Assembly (NCBI RefSeq): GCF_009727055.1
Contig: NC_052357.1
Location: 17,591,268-17,655,267 of the forward strand
Direction: 5' to 3'
DNA: 64,000 nt
Source: Benincasa hispida
Lineage: Eukaryota > Streptophyta > Magnoliopsida > Cucurbitales > Cucurbitaceae
Shown here: positions 32,002 to 45,060 of the stretch, one piece after another
Layout of the letters: each line of letters begins with the position of its first letter
Numbering within the stretch: the stretch's first letter is position 1
Notes under the pieces: generated by a model
Database searches by the model: none
What the model saw: the letters and a program-made list of their open reading frames with translations, nothing else
What the model was told of the DNA's origin: nothing
Translations under genes and position numbers: made by a program

Positions 32002-33221
32002 ATATTGTTTGCTACCTGGTCGCACAAGCAACAATACTCCTAAAAATCAAGAGGTGCCTGAAAAAACACAAGCTCAAACACTCAATCAGTTGCCAAATTC
32101 TCGTCAATGGCATGTGGTCTATATAATTAACTTGAACTCTTCTAGACAACCTATGCATTGAACTAATTATGCACCCAATTGTAGTTAATCATGCACTAAT
32201 CACAAGTTCTCTTACAGATTGCAAAGTATAAACAACCTACAAGTTTCTCGATGTGAGCCGAGGCTGACTTAAGGATTTGTACTGGGAATGTTTGGAAAGT
32301 ACGTGCATGCAGCAAGAACTAAAATAATTATAAGAATCAAAGATCATGCGATTAAAGAAACTTTGTGCTTAAATTATCTAAATAGGCAAATAAATTTTCG
32401 AGTTTAATTCTGAGAAACTTATATAAACAATAGTTTTAACGTTTGTAAAGAAATGTATGGAGAAGCAGGGTTTAGGGAAAAGTAAATACTACATCTCTAA
32501 GTTTAGTTTCAAGTTTAATCCCAGCTCGCATCATCCATTCATCACACACCTCTCGACGACCAGTCACATTTTTCATATTTGTATTACACATGAATGATGT
32601 TGCGTTGAACATAAGATTATTTCTATCTCTAGAAACATTTCTTATTTTGCTTAGAGAGATCGACAATTACTTACCCTCTCAGGTAGTTGGTTATAGCTAC
32701 TTGACTCAACGAGTGATAATAGGCAAGTATTTAAATATTCACACATTGAGCAAATAAGACTAACCCTTAGAGACTAAACTTAGCTCATAGCATTAAGCTT
32801 CCCCTTTACCCCGATGAGATTAGTTACTTATGATGAATGAAAGAAAAGCGAAAGTAAAGAGATAGGAGATCATGGGAGTAGACATGATGATATAAAAATA
32901 AGAATAGACTCGCTGTTTATAAAAGTGAATAATTTCTTAGTCTCAAATGCAATACAACAGTAAAAGATTAGAAGGGAGTAAGGGAAAGGGCAGTTGTCAG
33001 CAATTTCTTCCTTCCAATAGGTGTAATGTCAAAGCTACTTGTGACAAAATGATAATGTGGAGTGGTGAAGGCCCTCCCAAACTCTTGCTCCGATGAAGCT
33101 CCAATGATAAGTCAAAGTGGAGTTGGAAATGGAAGCTCTTAGAAGTACCCTCTGGTTCAATCTTTACTTGTGGTGCTAGTCATGTCCCTAAGGATGTTCT
33201 AAGGTAAAAGCTGATGGAGTT
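32002..33221 (-). mobile_element. Athila leader, degenerate PBS and truncated 5' LTR
   Basis: A degraded tRNA-Asp PBS (complement of TCGTCAATGGCATG, 32101-32114) lies ~100 bp upstream of gag on the minus strand. Beyond it, the LTR-like text (TTATTTCTATCTCTAGAAAC near 32610) matches the shared LTR at 23414-24870. The LTR's own start is missing because the end of a copia family B LTR abuts it at about 33221. Confidence 0.65.
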
Positions 33222-33405
33222 AGCATACAATTAACAGAAGCAAAAAAAATCATTAAGTACTCTAATTTATCCATTTTAACAACTAAGAAAGCATGTTCAT
33301 AAAATAGAAATTAGAGTTTGAAGATATACCAATGAAGACTTTCTCTTCAACTTTGAATTCAGCTCGAATCTCTATTCTAAAAGTGTTGTAGACCACCACT
33401 TGATC
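33222..33405 (-). mobile_element. Copia LTR family B, 3'-terminal piece (minus)
   Basis: The reverse complement reads GATCAAGTGGTGGTCTACAA through a CTTCTGTTAATTGTATGCTAA-like end. It matches the last ~200 bp of the solo family B LTR (30830-31029). It is the far end of the minus-strand LTR whose start is at 36322. The family A insertion lies between the two pieces. Confidence 0.75.
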
Positions 33406-35365
33406 TGAAGGAACTCTTATCAAAGAGATTAGTGAGTGGAAGCAAGATCTTTCCAAGCCCATTGTGAAAGAATAAAATATTTACAAATAAACAACCATAG
33501 TTATGCATCTTAGAGAAAATCATAACATGCTTTCTTAACTTAAATACAAAGGGAATCGAGAGACATATCTTTGAAGAACTCTTCTTCACATTTTCCCTCG
33601 ATCTACATTGGTCAGACGTCCCAACAAAGTCTAAACGATCACAAACGCAACGAACACCGAATGTAATCACGAACTGTCTAATCCTCGAACGCAATCGAGT
33701 GAGACTCGATCCTTGACCCTTGAACAACAATACTCGACACTACCACTCAGTTATCTTGGTATTCTCGAAGTGAGAATCCAGGAGGTGTGGGCTCTGTGTG
33801 AATTTGGTAGAGGGAAAGAGGATGTATACGCTCGAGTTACATGATCGTGTAAGTGGAAGAAATAGACAGTCTATTGTATTGATAAAGAGTACTTGATCGT
33901 TTAGTAAACGAGGCAGTCGTGTAGCTAACTTGTTCATCGTTCACTCTCTCAAAAGTGTTATCGTATAGCTCTCTCTTTTTCACTCAATCGTTTGGTATGC
34001 AATAATGCGATTTTAAAAAAAATGAAAACTCTTTTCATTTTATTCTTCAGTTATTAAAACTGAAATTAACCTCCCACTTGCACGGTTGATGGAGAACAGA
34101 AAATAACCAACTAAAACAATTATCTCATAATTATTTTTATTATGAATAAATATAATAACTAATTTATCATACTATATTTATAACCTATAATTTTAATATC
34201 ACATCATATGTAATATTTAAACCATAGTTATTTTCTCCTTTATTTAATATAAATCATATTTATATCAATTCCTCCAATTAATGTATCTAATATATCAAAT
34301 CAATTATATCACATATAATTGAACCAATTTAATTATTTCATATATAATCAAATTCCCTCTTGTTAATTTGAACATTTCAAACTAACCCAAAAACTAATTC
34401 TCAACTTGAATCCATTAAGCTACCAAGGGGACCTTATGGACCTATAGCTTGAAGCTCCAACGATACATGAATAATTGACTAAACTCTTTTATCACGATAT
34501 CTACAATCCGTTAACTGTTGGACATTCTACTAAAGATCGACACTGCACTCTTCACACTACAGATATATTTATGTGTCCATTGGATATAACCAATCAACAG
34601 TACGATAACCCTTCACAGATCGCTTGTAAGTATAGCTGGGCCAATTTATCGTTTTGTCCCTGTAGTTACATTTAACTTCTTAAGTACCACAAATTCCTCT
34701 AATGAACAATACATCATAGTCCTACTATGAGTGAACACCTCTCGGGCTATGAGAAAGAGTATGGCGCCACATTGTTCAAGCCACAGAATCAACCTTTAAG
34801 GGAGCAATCTATCTACTTACCCCTACTTCGGGGAAGGAGTGAATTTCGTCTTGTGTAGCTAAGTTCCCAGCTCCCCAATTAGACGAATCCCGAAAGTGGT
34901 AGTTTAAGTCGGCAATCTTGCCACTCGCACTCATGCAAATCAAAGGACGACCCTCATAGACTAGAGTTCCCAACTCCTTTATATAGGGTACCCCCGCTCG
35001 CATGTCTCCACATGAATGATCAGGATCAGACCATCTGTAACACTTTACAACACTTATAACATCTACAAAATGAGCCGTATCCGTAGTTTCATCAGGATAA
35101 GGTTTCCCTCCTATGTTCATATACTACAGACCATTTAAGTTATCACTTAAGGCATGATCCACTTGTATGTCTCCACATACATGCTTAAGTCATAACGATA
35201 ACCAGAGATTTTAGTTTATTGGTTTGTGATTAATGCATATAAAATATCTCATATTCATAGACATCAGTGAAGAAAATATCTCATCTTATTACATCATAAA
35301 TGTTTGTTCATACATGTGTTTACAAACTACAGGATCCTACGAGATTTAAGACATCGATCCTAATA
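33406..35365 (-). mobile_element. Copia LTR family A (minus), nested in a family B LTR
   Basis: On the minus strand it starts TATTAGGATCGATGTC and ends GAGTTCCTTCA, 1.96 kb. It carries the ACGATCG block (about 33838-33975) and the hairpin (33761-33777). Unlike the solo LTRs it is preceded by the pol 3' tail and polypurine tract of a copia element (35366-35425). It is therefore a 3' LTR with a remnant of interior and not a clean solo LTR. Confidence 0.85.
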
Positions 35366-35425
35366 ATCTCCCACTTTTACTAAAGAGAATGGGTGTACAA
35401 GATAATTACAAGTACAACTCTTGAT
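35366..35425 (-). other. Copia polypurine tract and pol 3' tail remnant
   Basis: The complement reads TAATTATCTTGTACACCCAT, then AAAAGTGGGAGAT directly before the family A LTR start. The same pair, with GACAAGTGGGAGATTG, sits at 58790-58853 after an intact pol end. The purine-rich tract primes plus-strand synthesis. Confidence 0.75.
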
Positions 35426-36322
35426 ATAACCATAATCAGTAAGTCAACCCTTCACAGGTTGTTCGTAATAACGGTTGGGTCAAAATTTGTTTTACCTCCG
35501 AGATTACATCTTTTTCCTTGAGTCCCAATGATCCTCTAATGAACAATTGGTTTGTGATCTAATCACTAAACCGAGTCCCTCTCGGGCCAATGAGAGGGTG
35601 AGGCCTCTTTTTAAGACCCGGAGTCAGCACTTAAGGGAATAACTTCTCTACTATCTCTAAAAGCGAGAAGGAGTTAGTTCCATCTTGCACCCTATGTCCC
35701 CAACTATCTACTTGGTTTTACCCTTGAAATGGAAGGCTTATTGAGCCGCCGTTGTTAAGCCAACCCTCACCCATACAAATCTAAGGATAATCCCAAATAA
35801 AAAAAGTTCATAGTTAGCTCAGGATTAAGGTCGAGTTACCTAGGTCATTGCTTTGAAATTGTCAATCTTAAACAGTAAACAACATTATAAAGTAAGAGTG
35901 GCTTTTTTCTTGGTCTGATCTTATACAAACTCTTTGCATAGGAAGCCTCCACTCGTATGTCTCCATATGAACGAATCAGGATCACTTCGTTTGTAGCACT
36001 TTACAATAATTGTAACATCTATAAAGTGCACCGCATCCAATAGTGTCCCCAAAATAAGGTACCCAACCTTATCCGTATACTATAAACCATTTTGGTTATT
36101 TACTCGAACTTGATCCACTCTTATGTCTCCACATAAAGTTCAAGTACTCATGTAATAGCTATGGATCTTAGTTTATTAGATTAAGTTATTTCTAAAAATG
36201 AAATGAGTAATTCATGCATTCTATAACAACTTTATTGAATCAAGCTTCAATAACATCTATATTGATTAACAGAATAAATTTATTGTTTACAAACCATGAG
36301 TTTTTGGACATAAAACCTAACA
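35426..36322 (-). mobile_element. Copia LTR family B (minus), 5' part of 3' LTR
   Basis: The minus strand begins TGTTAGGTTTTATGTCC at 36322, directly after a purine tract (complement CCAAGTGGAAGTT). The text follows the solo family B LTR until about 35426, where the family A remnant interrupts it. The remaining end is at 33222-33405. It is the 3' LTR of the minus-strand copia element ending at 36.3 kb. Confidence 0.8.
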
Positions 36323-36640
36323 AACTTCCACTTGGATTAAACTCTAATGGTAACACACATTTATACACATAATGTTGAATTTTTGAGTTTTTAGATAGAA
36401 ATAAAATAAACTAGGGCATCATATACCCTTTATTTGTTTTTACTAGGTATCATATACTTATAGGTTTTTCTCCCACTTTTCCTAGATTATACAACCCGTA
36501 GTCCTAGACTCACTAGGTGACCCTCAAACACCTTAGCCGAGAGGATTCCTGTAAACATATCACTATACAGTAGACTTCTAATTATTAACAAATATAGAAT
36601 ACATCTTATGTCCTCAACTTCTTGATTCTCGGTGCTATTA
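36323..36640 (-). pseudogene. Copia pol 3' end and polypurine tract (RT and RNase H deleted)
   Basis: The complement contains a VFEGHLVSLGLR-like stretch, the end of copia RNase H, followed by untranslated tail and the purine tract. Between this and the integrase C-terminal region at about 36640 the whole RT and most of RNase H are missing, so this copy carries a large internal deletion. Confidence 0.6.
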
Positions 36641-37970
36641 CCAAGTATTGATGACTCCAGTTTCTACTAAACCCATGTTATGGCTAGGCTGTCATACAAC
36701 CTTCCCACTACATCGAGGCATTCTCAACTCTTTGAGAAAGATGCATTTGACCAGTCTTAACAACTCTTGTTTCAGGGTCAACTTAATAATTAACTCTTGT
36801 TGATTTTCTATAACTACTATGAAAACTTGATACAATAATTTATAATCTCTCATGTATACTTCTTCAAGAAAAGTAACATTTTTCGATACAAATACTTGAT
36901 TTTCTTCTGGGTTAAAGATGTATACTATTTTTGGGTAGCCTATGGATAGGCATACTATTTTGAATGATGTTCCAATTCCTTAGGGTTCGACACCAACACA
37001 TGTGTCGGTCTTTCCTAAATTTTGAAGTATGTAAACATCCTTTACTTGTCATAAATAGCTTTTATGATCTCTCCACATCTCATATGGAGTTTCAGAAACA
37101 CTTTTAATGGAATATTGTTCAAAAGAGTATATAATAGTCAATGCTATATACTCCTAAAACAATTTAGGCAAGTAAGTATAGCTCATCTTTCAACCGAACC
37201 ATGTCTAACAGGGACTATTTTCTTCTCGATACACCGTTCTGCTGAGGCACCAGGTGTAGAGATTTGTAACTGGATTCATGTTCTATCAAATAGTCCTGGA
37301 AATCTTAGATTTTATGTACTCTCCACCTCGATCTGATCGAAGTGTCTTAACTGTTTTACCTAATGAGTTTTCATACACCTTGAACTTTTCAAGATTTTTA
37401 GACTTACGATCAAGTATGATAACACAAGTTAGGTAAATATACAGTATTTTGAATAATCATCAATAAAACCGATGAAATATTCATGCCCTCCTCGTGCCTT
37501 GACATTCATCAGACCATATAGGTCGGAATGTACAAGCTCTAAAGGTTCTTTGGCTCTAAGACCTTTTCTTAAAAAAGATCTTTTGGTCATGTCATCATAA
37601 AAACAACACACATATAGTATTAAAAGGTTGTCTTCTAACTTATTTAAATGACCATTTTTAACCATTTTCTCAATCCTACTAAGACTTTTGTGACCAAATC
37701 TTAATTGACAAAGATAAGTTCTTGAAGAAACCTTTGCCTTTTGTTTTTCAGCCGTTTTAAATATCTGAATATTTGAAATGGCCTATGCTTTGATCGATTT
37801 TAACATAGAAGTTTTTTTATAGTAGAATATATGAAAATACTTCTTTTGCTAATGAACACTTCATTTATGTCAAAATGATACTTTTATACAATTGTTCTTA
37901 TGAAAGATAGATATAAAAATTTTCATTTCATAAACGAGAAGTACATTATGTAATATAATGGATCTATCTT
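36640..37970 (-). pseudogene. Copia integrase and protease region (heavily mutated)
   Basis: Minus strand. Pre-integrase text LRFGHKSLSRIEKMVKNGHL (about 37640-37720) is followed by MTKRSFLRKGLRAKEPLELV with HSDLYGLMNVKARGGHEYFI and IDDYSKY (37429-37665), the integrase core start with its first Asp. Further on are PQQNGVSRR (Glu region, near 37240), a KSVSETPYEMW equivalent in a shifted frame (about 37090) and RPTHVLVSNPKEL (about 36970-37000). The chain ends in an SGKVV-type segment near 36690. There are many stops and at least three frameshifts. Confidence 0.8.
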
Positions 37971-38029
37971 TTGATAACAACTTCAGGAACTCCCACTGAT
38001 TTTCTTGAGATAGCCTCCTTTCTTCACAA

Positions 38030-38900
38030 CCCTGAGAGTTATCTCTTCTTCTGCAAGCATTCTTTAGAAACTAATTTCCTGATTTTGCTTTTTCTGCTTT
38101 CTTTTCTGCAAGGTACTTTAGGCAGTTTCTTTTCCAGTGCCCGTCTTCATTGTACTACCAACACTTTCCTTTGTCTGCAACTTTAGCCTTGCCTTTGTGG
38201 TCAGTAGAAGCCTTTCTTTTCCCTTTACTCTTTGTCATCTGAACACTTTTATTCTTAGAAGAAGAAGAATGAGATCTTATCTTAGAGGACAATCCTCCTA
38301 CAGTGGCAACATTTAACTTTTCTTCCTGTCCTATAGTTTTTAAGAGGGACTGATAAGTCTGTAGCTCATTAAGAAAAGTGGTCAAGTTATATTTTATCTT
38401 GTTCATCATCACGTTTATGCAGAATTGTAAAAAGCTCTTCAAAAGAGACTCTAGAATAAAACTGACCTGACTTTTCTCGTCTATGACAGCTTCGTTTACT
38501 TCTGCCACATTGAAATGGACCATCATGTCTAGGACATGTTCTCTAACAGAGGTTTCTTTTTTCACACGACAGTTATAAACGTACTTGATGTCATCATGTC
38601 TAAGGGAGAAGGATGGCTGTCCGAACATCACCCACAAAGATTCCATAATCTCTTTAGCAGTACGCATGCGGTCATGCTTCTTAGCCAAAACATCATATAT
38701 GTTGGCAAGAATATAGGCTCATGCTTTTTCACTTGCCCTCGTCCATTGTCATATGCTTCCCAAATAGCTCGGTTTGCATTTGAGTCGGGGTTTGGACAAC
38801 ATTCCTCAGTTAAAACGAACCTCAGATCATCTACTACCAATACTGTATTCAACTTTGATGTCCATGTAGCGTAATTGTCCCCATTAAGTTCTTAGAAGCC
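38030..38900 (-). pseudogene. Copia gag (broken)
   Basis: The minus frame at 38690-38852 reads NTVLVVDDLRFVLTEECCPN, and after a frameshift near 38690, MAKKHDRMRTAKEIMESLWV, MFGQPSFSLRHDDIKYVYNC and TSVREHVLDMMVHFNVAEVN (to 38155). This is the UBN2/copia-type gag. The zinc knuckle follows at about 38100-38160 as KGKCW-stop-YNEDGHWKRNC. The second Cys is lost and a stop is present. The gag binds element RNA and forms particles. Confidence 0.87.
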
Positions 38901-39680
38901 AGTAACTGTATTAATGAGCTATTCATTATGAAAGTATAAACAAATTCTATTAGTGAACTGCTTTTAAATCCAATCAAGTTTTAGCAAAGTAATAATGTAC
39001 CCAAATTTCATATTTTATTTGCAACAATACTTTAGTGAGTTAGAATAGATGCTACCGAGGGGCAGTCAAATACTCCTTCACTGAAGCACGACATTCTTAA
39101 CTAAATACTAATTCCAGAATAACTCATATTTCTATATTCATTTAGTTACCGTTTTGGTCAAAAACTTACTAACACTTAGTAATTCTCGTAAGTGTAACCC
39201 TCCAATTTTAGACATTAGAGGTTGGCCCCAACGATGCTACCGAATTGGAGTATCAAGGTTTGGAATCGTTCTAAGAAATCCTATCCATTTCTGGAGTTTG
39301 AGTTGTTTCAAATCTCATATTACAACCCTCCGAGGGGATAGCCATCGTAAAATGACTAGCTTATGTCGCATAAAAACGACAAATAGGCGCAACATAGGAA
39401 TCTCACGATCCAAACTAATGGAAGAGACCACAGGATATGTTGACACATCATTCACCCACTTACTATGAACTACTTCCCCTATTCACCTTGCTATTGACCG
39501 ATGCAAGCACTTTTCGAATGGAGGTCACTTCTAAGGTGACACAAAGTCAAGCATGAATCTAACAGTGTGAACTCTTATGGACGTGAGGGCTAATATATCG
39601 TATATATTATTAATCTCTCACTGAAGTGTTCTATTTATTTTGGGTAAAAATTTACTTAGGTATATTCTAGCTAATAAAAT
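38901..39680 (-). other. Copia leader (minus), distal part
   Basis: The reverse complement matches the plus-strand leader at 17.0-17.95 kb: TAGAACACTTCAGTGAGAGA, TCACGTCCATAAGAGTTCAC, a GTGTCACCTTAGAAGTGACC block, and TTCAGTGAAGGAGTATTTGA. A 104-codon frame on the plus strand (39154-39468) is incidental. It is broken at 39680 by a family A LTR and continues at 43605. Confidence 0.75.
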
Positions 39681-40367
39681 TGTTGCAATTGATACCCTAA
39701 ATCTCGTAGAGTCTTACAGTTTGTAATTGTATTGTACAAATATTTTATTTATGTAATAAAATATATGATGTTTTATTTCAAAATTTATTGCAATAACCAC
39801 AAACCAATAAACTAACATCTAAGCTTATCTTGTAACTTAAACATATATATAGAGACATACGGGTGGATCATATTTAAGTGATAACCTAAATGATCTGTAG
39901 TAGATGGACAAGGCTAGATACCTTATCCTGGTGACACTACGAGTATGGCCTACTTTGTAGATGTTACAATTATTTTAAAGTGCAACAAATAATTTGATCC
40001 TGATCATTCATGTGAAGACATATGAACGGGGATATTCTATACAAAGGAGTTTGTATAAGACCGGACCACGAAATGTTTAGTCTCAATATATAACGTCGTT
40101 CATAATAGAGACTTACATTTCACCAGGATGACCATAGGTAACATGACCTGAATCCTGAGTGAGTTGTCAAATCCTGCCTATGAAGGTGATTCTTTTATTT
40201 GTATGGATAAGAGTGGTCAAATTGCCGACTTAACAAGCCTATCATCTTGGGGATTCGTTTGATTGGGGAGCTGGGAACACAACTATACAAGAAGGAATTC
40301 ACTTCTTCCCCAATGTCGAGATAAGTAGATAAATTGCTCCCTTAAGGGCTGATTCTGGGGCTAGAAC
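39681..40367 (+). mobile_element. Outer family A LTR, left part
   Basis: Begins TGTTGCAATTGATACCC and follows the family A sequence to CTGGGGCTAGAAC, where another family A LTR starts. It continues at 42447 with AACAATGTGGCGCC. Before it lies AAAAT and after its far end AAAAA, an imperfect target duplication in the minus-strand copia leader. Confidence 0.85.
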
Positions 40368-42446
40368 TGTTAGGGATGATGCGCTAAACTCTCGTGTCCC
40401 ATAGTTTATAAACACAGTTTTGTACGAACGCTTGTGATGTATAATATATGACATTTTCTTCACTACTTATCTTTAAACATTGGATATTTTATTTGCTTTA
40501 TCACAAACTAATAAACTAAAATCCCTGGTGATCATTATATAACTTAAGCATGGATGTGGTGACATACAAGTGGATCATGTCTTAAGTGATAACCAAAACG
40601 GTCTGTAGTATATGGATATATGAGGGAAACCTTATCCTAGTAACGCTACGGATGTGGACCGCTTTGTAGAATAGTTACAAGTGTTCTGGCTTGCTACAGA
40701 TGGTCTGATCCTAATCATTCATGTGGGGACGTGCGAGCGGGGGCTTCCTATACAAAGAGTTTCTATAAGACTGGACCACGAAGTGTTAACGTCTCGTTAT
40801 ATATTGCCTTTCATGATAGAGACTTCACTTCACTAGGATGACCATAGGTAACATGACCTCAATCTTGAGTGAGTTGGGAACTCCCGCCTTTGAGGGCGGT
40901 CCTTTGATTTTCATGGGTGCGAGTGGCCAGTTCGTCGACTCAAACCTACGACGTTAGGGATTCGTCTTATTTGGGAGCTAGGAACTCAACTACACAAGAT
41001 GAAATTCACTTCTTCCCCAAAGCAGGGATAAGTAGATAGATTGCTCCTTTAAGGCTAATCTCGAGGCTTGAACGATGTGGCGCTACACACTTTCTCATGG
41101 CATGAGAGGTGTCCATATATAGTAGGATTATGTTGTATTGTTCATTAAAGGGATCAGTGGTACTTAAGGAGTTAGATGTAACTACAGGGGCAAAATAGTA
41201 AATTGGCCCAACTGTACTTATGAGCATATGTGAAGGGTTATCATATTGTTGATTGGTTATATCCGATGGACATAGAAATATATCTTTGGTAAAGAGAGTT
41301 CAGTTATTGGTCTTTAGTGGAATGGTTATTAGTTAACAGATGGTGGATCTCGTGGCTAAAGAGTTTAGTCAGCTATTCATGTACCGTTGGAGCTTCAAGC
41401 CAAAGGTTCATAAGGTTCCCTTGGTAGCTCAATGGATTCAAGTTGAGAATCAGTTTTTGGGTCAATTTGAAGTGTCTAAATTGACAAGAGGGAGTTCGAT
41501 TATATATGATATGATTAAACTGGTTAATTATATTTGATATGATATACTTTATGTATGAAATACATTAATTGGAGGAAAATGAATATAAATATGATTTATA
41601 TCTAGTGGAGGAGAAAACACTATAGTTTATATGTGATATTAAACTATAGGTTAATGAATATAATATGATTATATTTGTTATTTTTAATTGGACAATTATA
41701 GGATAATTGGCCGCCGTTTTCTCCGTAACTGTGTGTTAGTGGGAAGTTTGATTAAGTTTTCGTAACTGAAGAATAAAATGAAAATCGTTTTTATTTGCAA
41801 GAGAATCACGTAATTCACTCAAGTAAGGTGTATGTTGTCTATCCCTTAGTAAACTGAGAGACTATACGATAGCTCGAATTTACTACACGATCGCATACAC
41901 GCGCACACATCTTCTAAACGATCGCTTACGTTTTACTGAATGATCGTCTAGCACTGAACATTTACTAAATGATCATATAGACGATCACTACCTATTTACT
42001 ACACGATCATGTACTTCATCTAAACGATCAAGCATTTTGTCTATACGATAGACTAAGCCTTTTCCCACTTGCTTGGTCATTATATACGATCTTCATATCC
42101 TTCTCCCCTCTACCAAATACCAACAGAGCCCACTCTTTGGATTCTCACACCGAGAATATCGAGGATTCAAAGTGGTGGTGTCGTCTCCATCTTTTTCTTC
42201 TGTTTGTGTAGAGGCCGTTCGTGAGTAGATGACTGCTTGACGTTCCAGCGAGACCGAGAGAAGCCGTTTGGGAAGCGAGATTTCGGTGAAGAAAGGGTCT
42301 TCAATTGGTACGTATTCTTGTTCTCTATTGTTCTAAGCATGTCGGTAATTTTGTAGTATGATGCATATCTGTTTATTTGAATGTAAATGTGGTAATTCTG
42401 TTACAATGTCTTTGGAAAGATCTACTTCCTCTTAGAGGTTCCTTCA
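40368..42446 (+). mobile_element. Inner solo LTR, family A, nested in another family A LTR
   Basis: Starts TGTTAGGGATGATGCG and ends AGAGGTTCCTTCA, 2079 bp. Removing it rejoins GGGGCTAGAAC to AACAATGTGGCG, the text seen uninterrupted in other family A copies. The flanking AGAAC/AACAA only partly agree, so the duplication is decayed. It contains the ACGATCG block (about 41868-42055) and the hairpin (42141-42157). It is very close in text to the LTR at 19146-21219. Confidence 0.9.
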
Positions 42447-43604
42447 AACAATGTGGCGCCACACTCTCTCCTGGCCAGAGATGGGTTTGGGACTATGATT
42501 TATTGTTCATTAGAGGGATCAGTGATACTTAAGGAGTTAGATGTAATTACAGGGGCAAAACGGTCATTTTGGCTTAATTGTACTTACGAGCAATTTGTGA
42601 AGGATTGTTGTACTGTTGATTGGTAATATCCAATGGACATAAAAATATATCTGTAGTGCGAAGAGTACAACTGTCAGTCTTTAGTGGAGTGCCCGACAAT
42701 TAACGGATGGTGAGTAATTTAATTAAAGAGTTTAATTAATTACTCACGTACCGTTAGAGCTTCAAACTATTGGTCCATGAGGTCCCCTCAGTAGCTCAAG
42801 GGGATATAATGAGAATCAGTTTTTGGATTACTTTGACTTGTTCAAATTAATTGATGAATTTAATTAATTATATATGATATAATTAATTTAAATTTTAATT
42901 ACTATAATGTATTTGATACATTATAATATTAATGAGAGGAATAAATATTTGAATATGATTCAATCATTAATGATATGAATTGGATTCATATTATTAAATT
43001 TAATGTAAATATGATTTACACTAAATGTTATTGGTAAGAGAAATGAAACTATAGGTTATATTTTATATTTGATATAACATATAGTTTAACATATATATTA
43101 TATGATAAGGTAGTTATCATATAGTATATATTTGGGAAAACTAATTATGGGAAGGAGTTCTAACTCCCTCCTCACCTTTTACTGTACCAAACGTGAGAAT
43201 GGGGATCTCTCTCATTCTCTGCAGTTTTATGAAAACGATATACATAGGCTTTCTCTATAGACAGATTTATTCCGTAAAAGTTCAGATATTTTCCTCCTTT
43301 TAAAATCTCCCCCTTTCCAAAATAGTCAAAGCCTCACATCCTTCTGCATCCTCACCTAGAGAACACTAAGGTTATCTTCACTGTGGTGCCCATTTGGAGA
43401 TCAAGGGATGTCAATTTAATATTCGTTCTTCAAAGATAAGGGTTTTGAACCCTACTTTAATCTTCTGTAATTCATTATTTGCATGCTGTATTAATTTTTG
43501 TTAAATACATATTTTTGTTCTCTTATTCTGTAAAACTCTATTTTGAAATTTTGAAAATTTGGGACGATCTGCTTCCGCTTATGGTCCCTTCATAAGGTAC
43601 CTTA
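42447..43604 (+). mobile_element. Outer family A LTR, right part
   Basis: Resumes the interrupted LTR and ends in GATCTGCTTCCGCTTATGG with a terminal AAGGTACCTTA. It lacks the ACGATCG block between about 43080 and 43450 that other family A copies have, so it is a divergent or deleted subtype. AT-rich U3-like text dominates 42850-43150. Confidence 0.8.
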
Positions 43605-43857
43605 AAAAACAACCTAAGTCTAGGCGATTATCCAAATATAACATTTAATTTGGATTTAACCTATGATGTTTAGGTGATAAACCAATTTTAAAACCTCACA
43701 TCGCTCACGGATACTCATAAAATCGGGTTAACAATGCTCAATTGTTCGGCTATAATGCCCAAGTAGCAGGTGTTTCGTAAACCATCAACTTAAAAATCTC
43801 CAGCCTTAGATAGGATTATAGACCGATTGAGTTTGTAACCAAATTTTACAAGATAAC
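43605..43857 (-). other. Copia leader (minus), proximal part
   Basis: The complement matches the plus leader at 16.78-17.05 kb, including TACAAACTCAATCGGTCTAT and a TTAGGTTGTTTT block. It is the continuation of 38901-39680 across the inserted LTRs. No PBS is found at its right end, where a family A LTR end abuts it. Confidence 0.75.
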
Positions 43858-45060
43858 TGAACGATCTCTTACCGAAGAGTTCCATGAGCGCGTTTGGATC
43901 GCTTCGATCTCACAGTGACCGAAATACAACATTATACATTCATACGAACAGTTATGCAAACAAACACTAATTATCGGCATGCTATGAACAACAAAATAAC
44001 AAGAGAGGGAGTTCCATACCAGTTGAAAACAATCTTCAATCTTCGGAACTCAATGTAGTGGAACCCTCCAAGCGATCTACCAACGGCCAACAGCAGCATC
44101 AACAACAGCAGCACGAACAACCGCAAACTCACGACCGCAATGGGGATGACACCACCAGTATAGAGCCCCGAGTATTCTCGGAGTGAGAACCCAAAGCGTG
44201 GTCTTTGGTGAATTTCGTAGAGGAAAGAAGAAACACAAATCATGTAGGCGATAAGCAAGTGGGAGGGGAAAAGGTGCTATCGCATAGCACGCTGCTTATC
44301 GTTTAGGAGAAGCTACATGATCGTGTAGGTTTTACTGAACGATCGTTTAGAAAAAGGTATATGATCGTTTAGAAAAATCGACACACTATACGATCATTTA
44401 GATAAGCTATGCGATCGTGTAGGAAATAGTGTACGATCGTTTAGGCGCGAGGTGGACAATCGTTTAGGCAGAGAGTGCTATCGTATAGGCTTTCAAAAAA
44501 ACTTAAGCGATCATTTTCTTTTCTCCAACGCGCGCTTGCGAAATTCTTTTCGGGCGATTGAACTCCCGGGCGATTCAAATGAAGAAAACATTTTTCATTT
44601 TAATTCATCGGTTACAATAACCGACGGATCCCACTAACCCACGTCCGAACATGAATTTTGGATTAATTATCATATAATTAATCAACTAATTAATTATAAA
44701 ATATAATCATATTATATTTTTATCCTATAGTTTGATATTACATATCTACTATAGTATTTTCTCCTCTACTTGATATAAATCATATTTATATCTAATTTCC
44801 TCCAAAATTATGTATCTCATACATTTAGCCAATTATATCATATATGATTAACCAATCCAATATATCATATATAATCGAACTTCCTCTTGTCAATTTGAAC
44901 ATTTCAAATTAACCCAAACACTGGTTCTCGACTTTATCCAGGCTACCCAGGGGACCTAATGGACCTGTGGCTCGAAGCTCCAACGGTGCGTGAATAGCTG
45001 ACTAAACTCTTTAGCCACGAGATCCACCATCCGTTAATTGCCAGGCATTCCACTAAAGAC
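43858..45060 (-). mobile_element. Family A LTR (minus), truncated at its start
   Basis: The minus-strand end is AGAGATCGTTCA at 43858. The copy includes the hairpin (44174-44190, one arm changed) and a dense ACGATCG block (about 44270-44515). It is cut at 45060 within the GTCTTTAGTGGAATGCC segment, where Athila gag begins, so roughly half of the LTR is missing. Confidence 0.8.

Noticed and set aside
39154..39468. 104-codon forward frame
   Set aside because: It lies antisense in a copia leader, with no conserved domain and no conservation of frame in the other leader copies.
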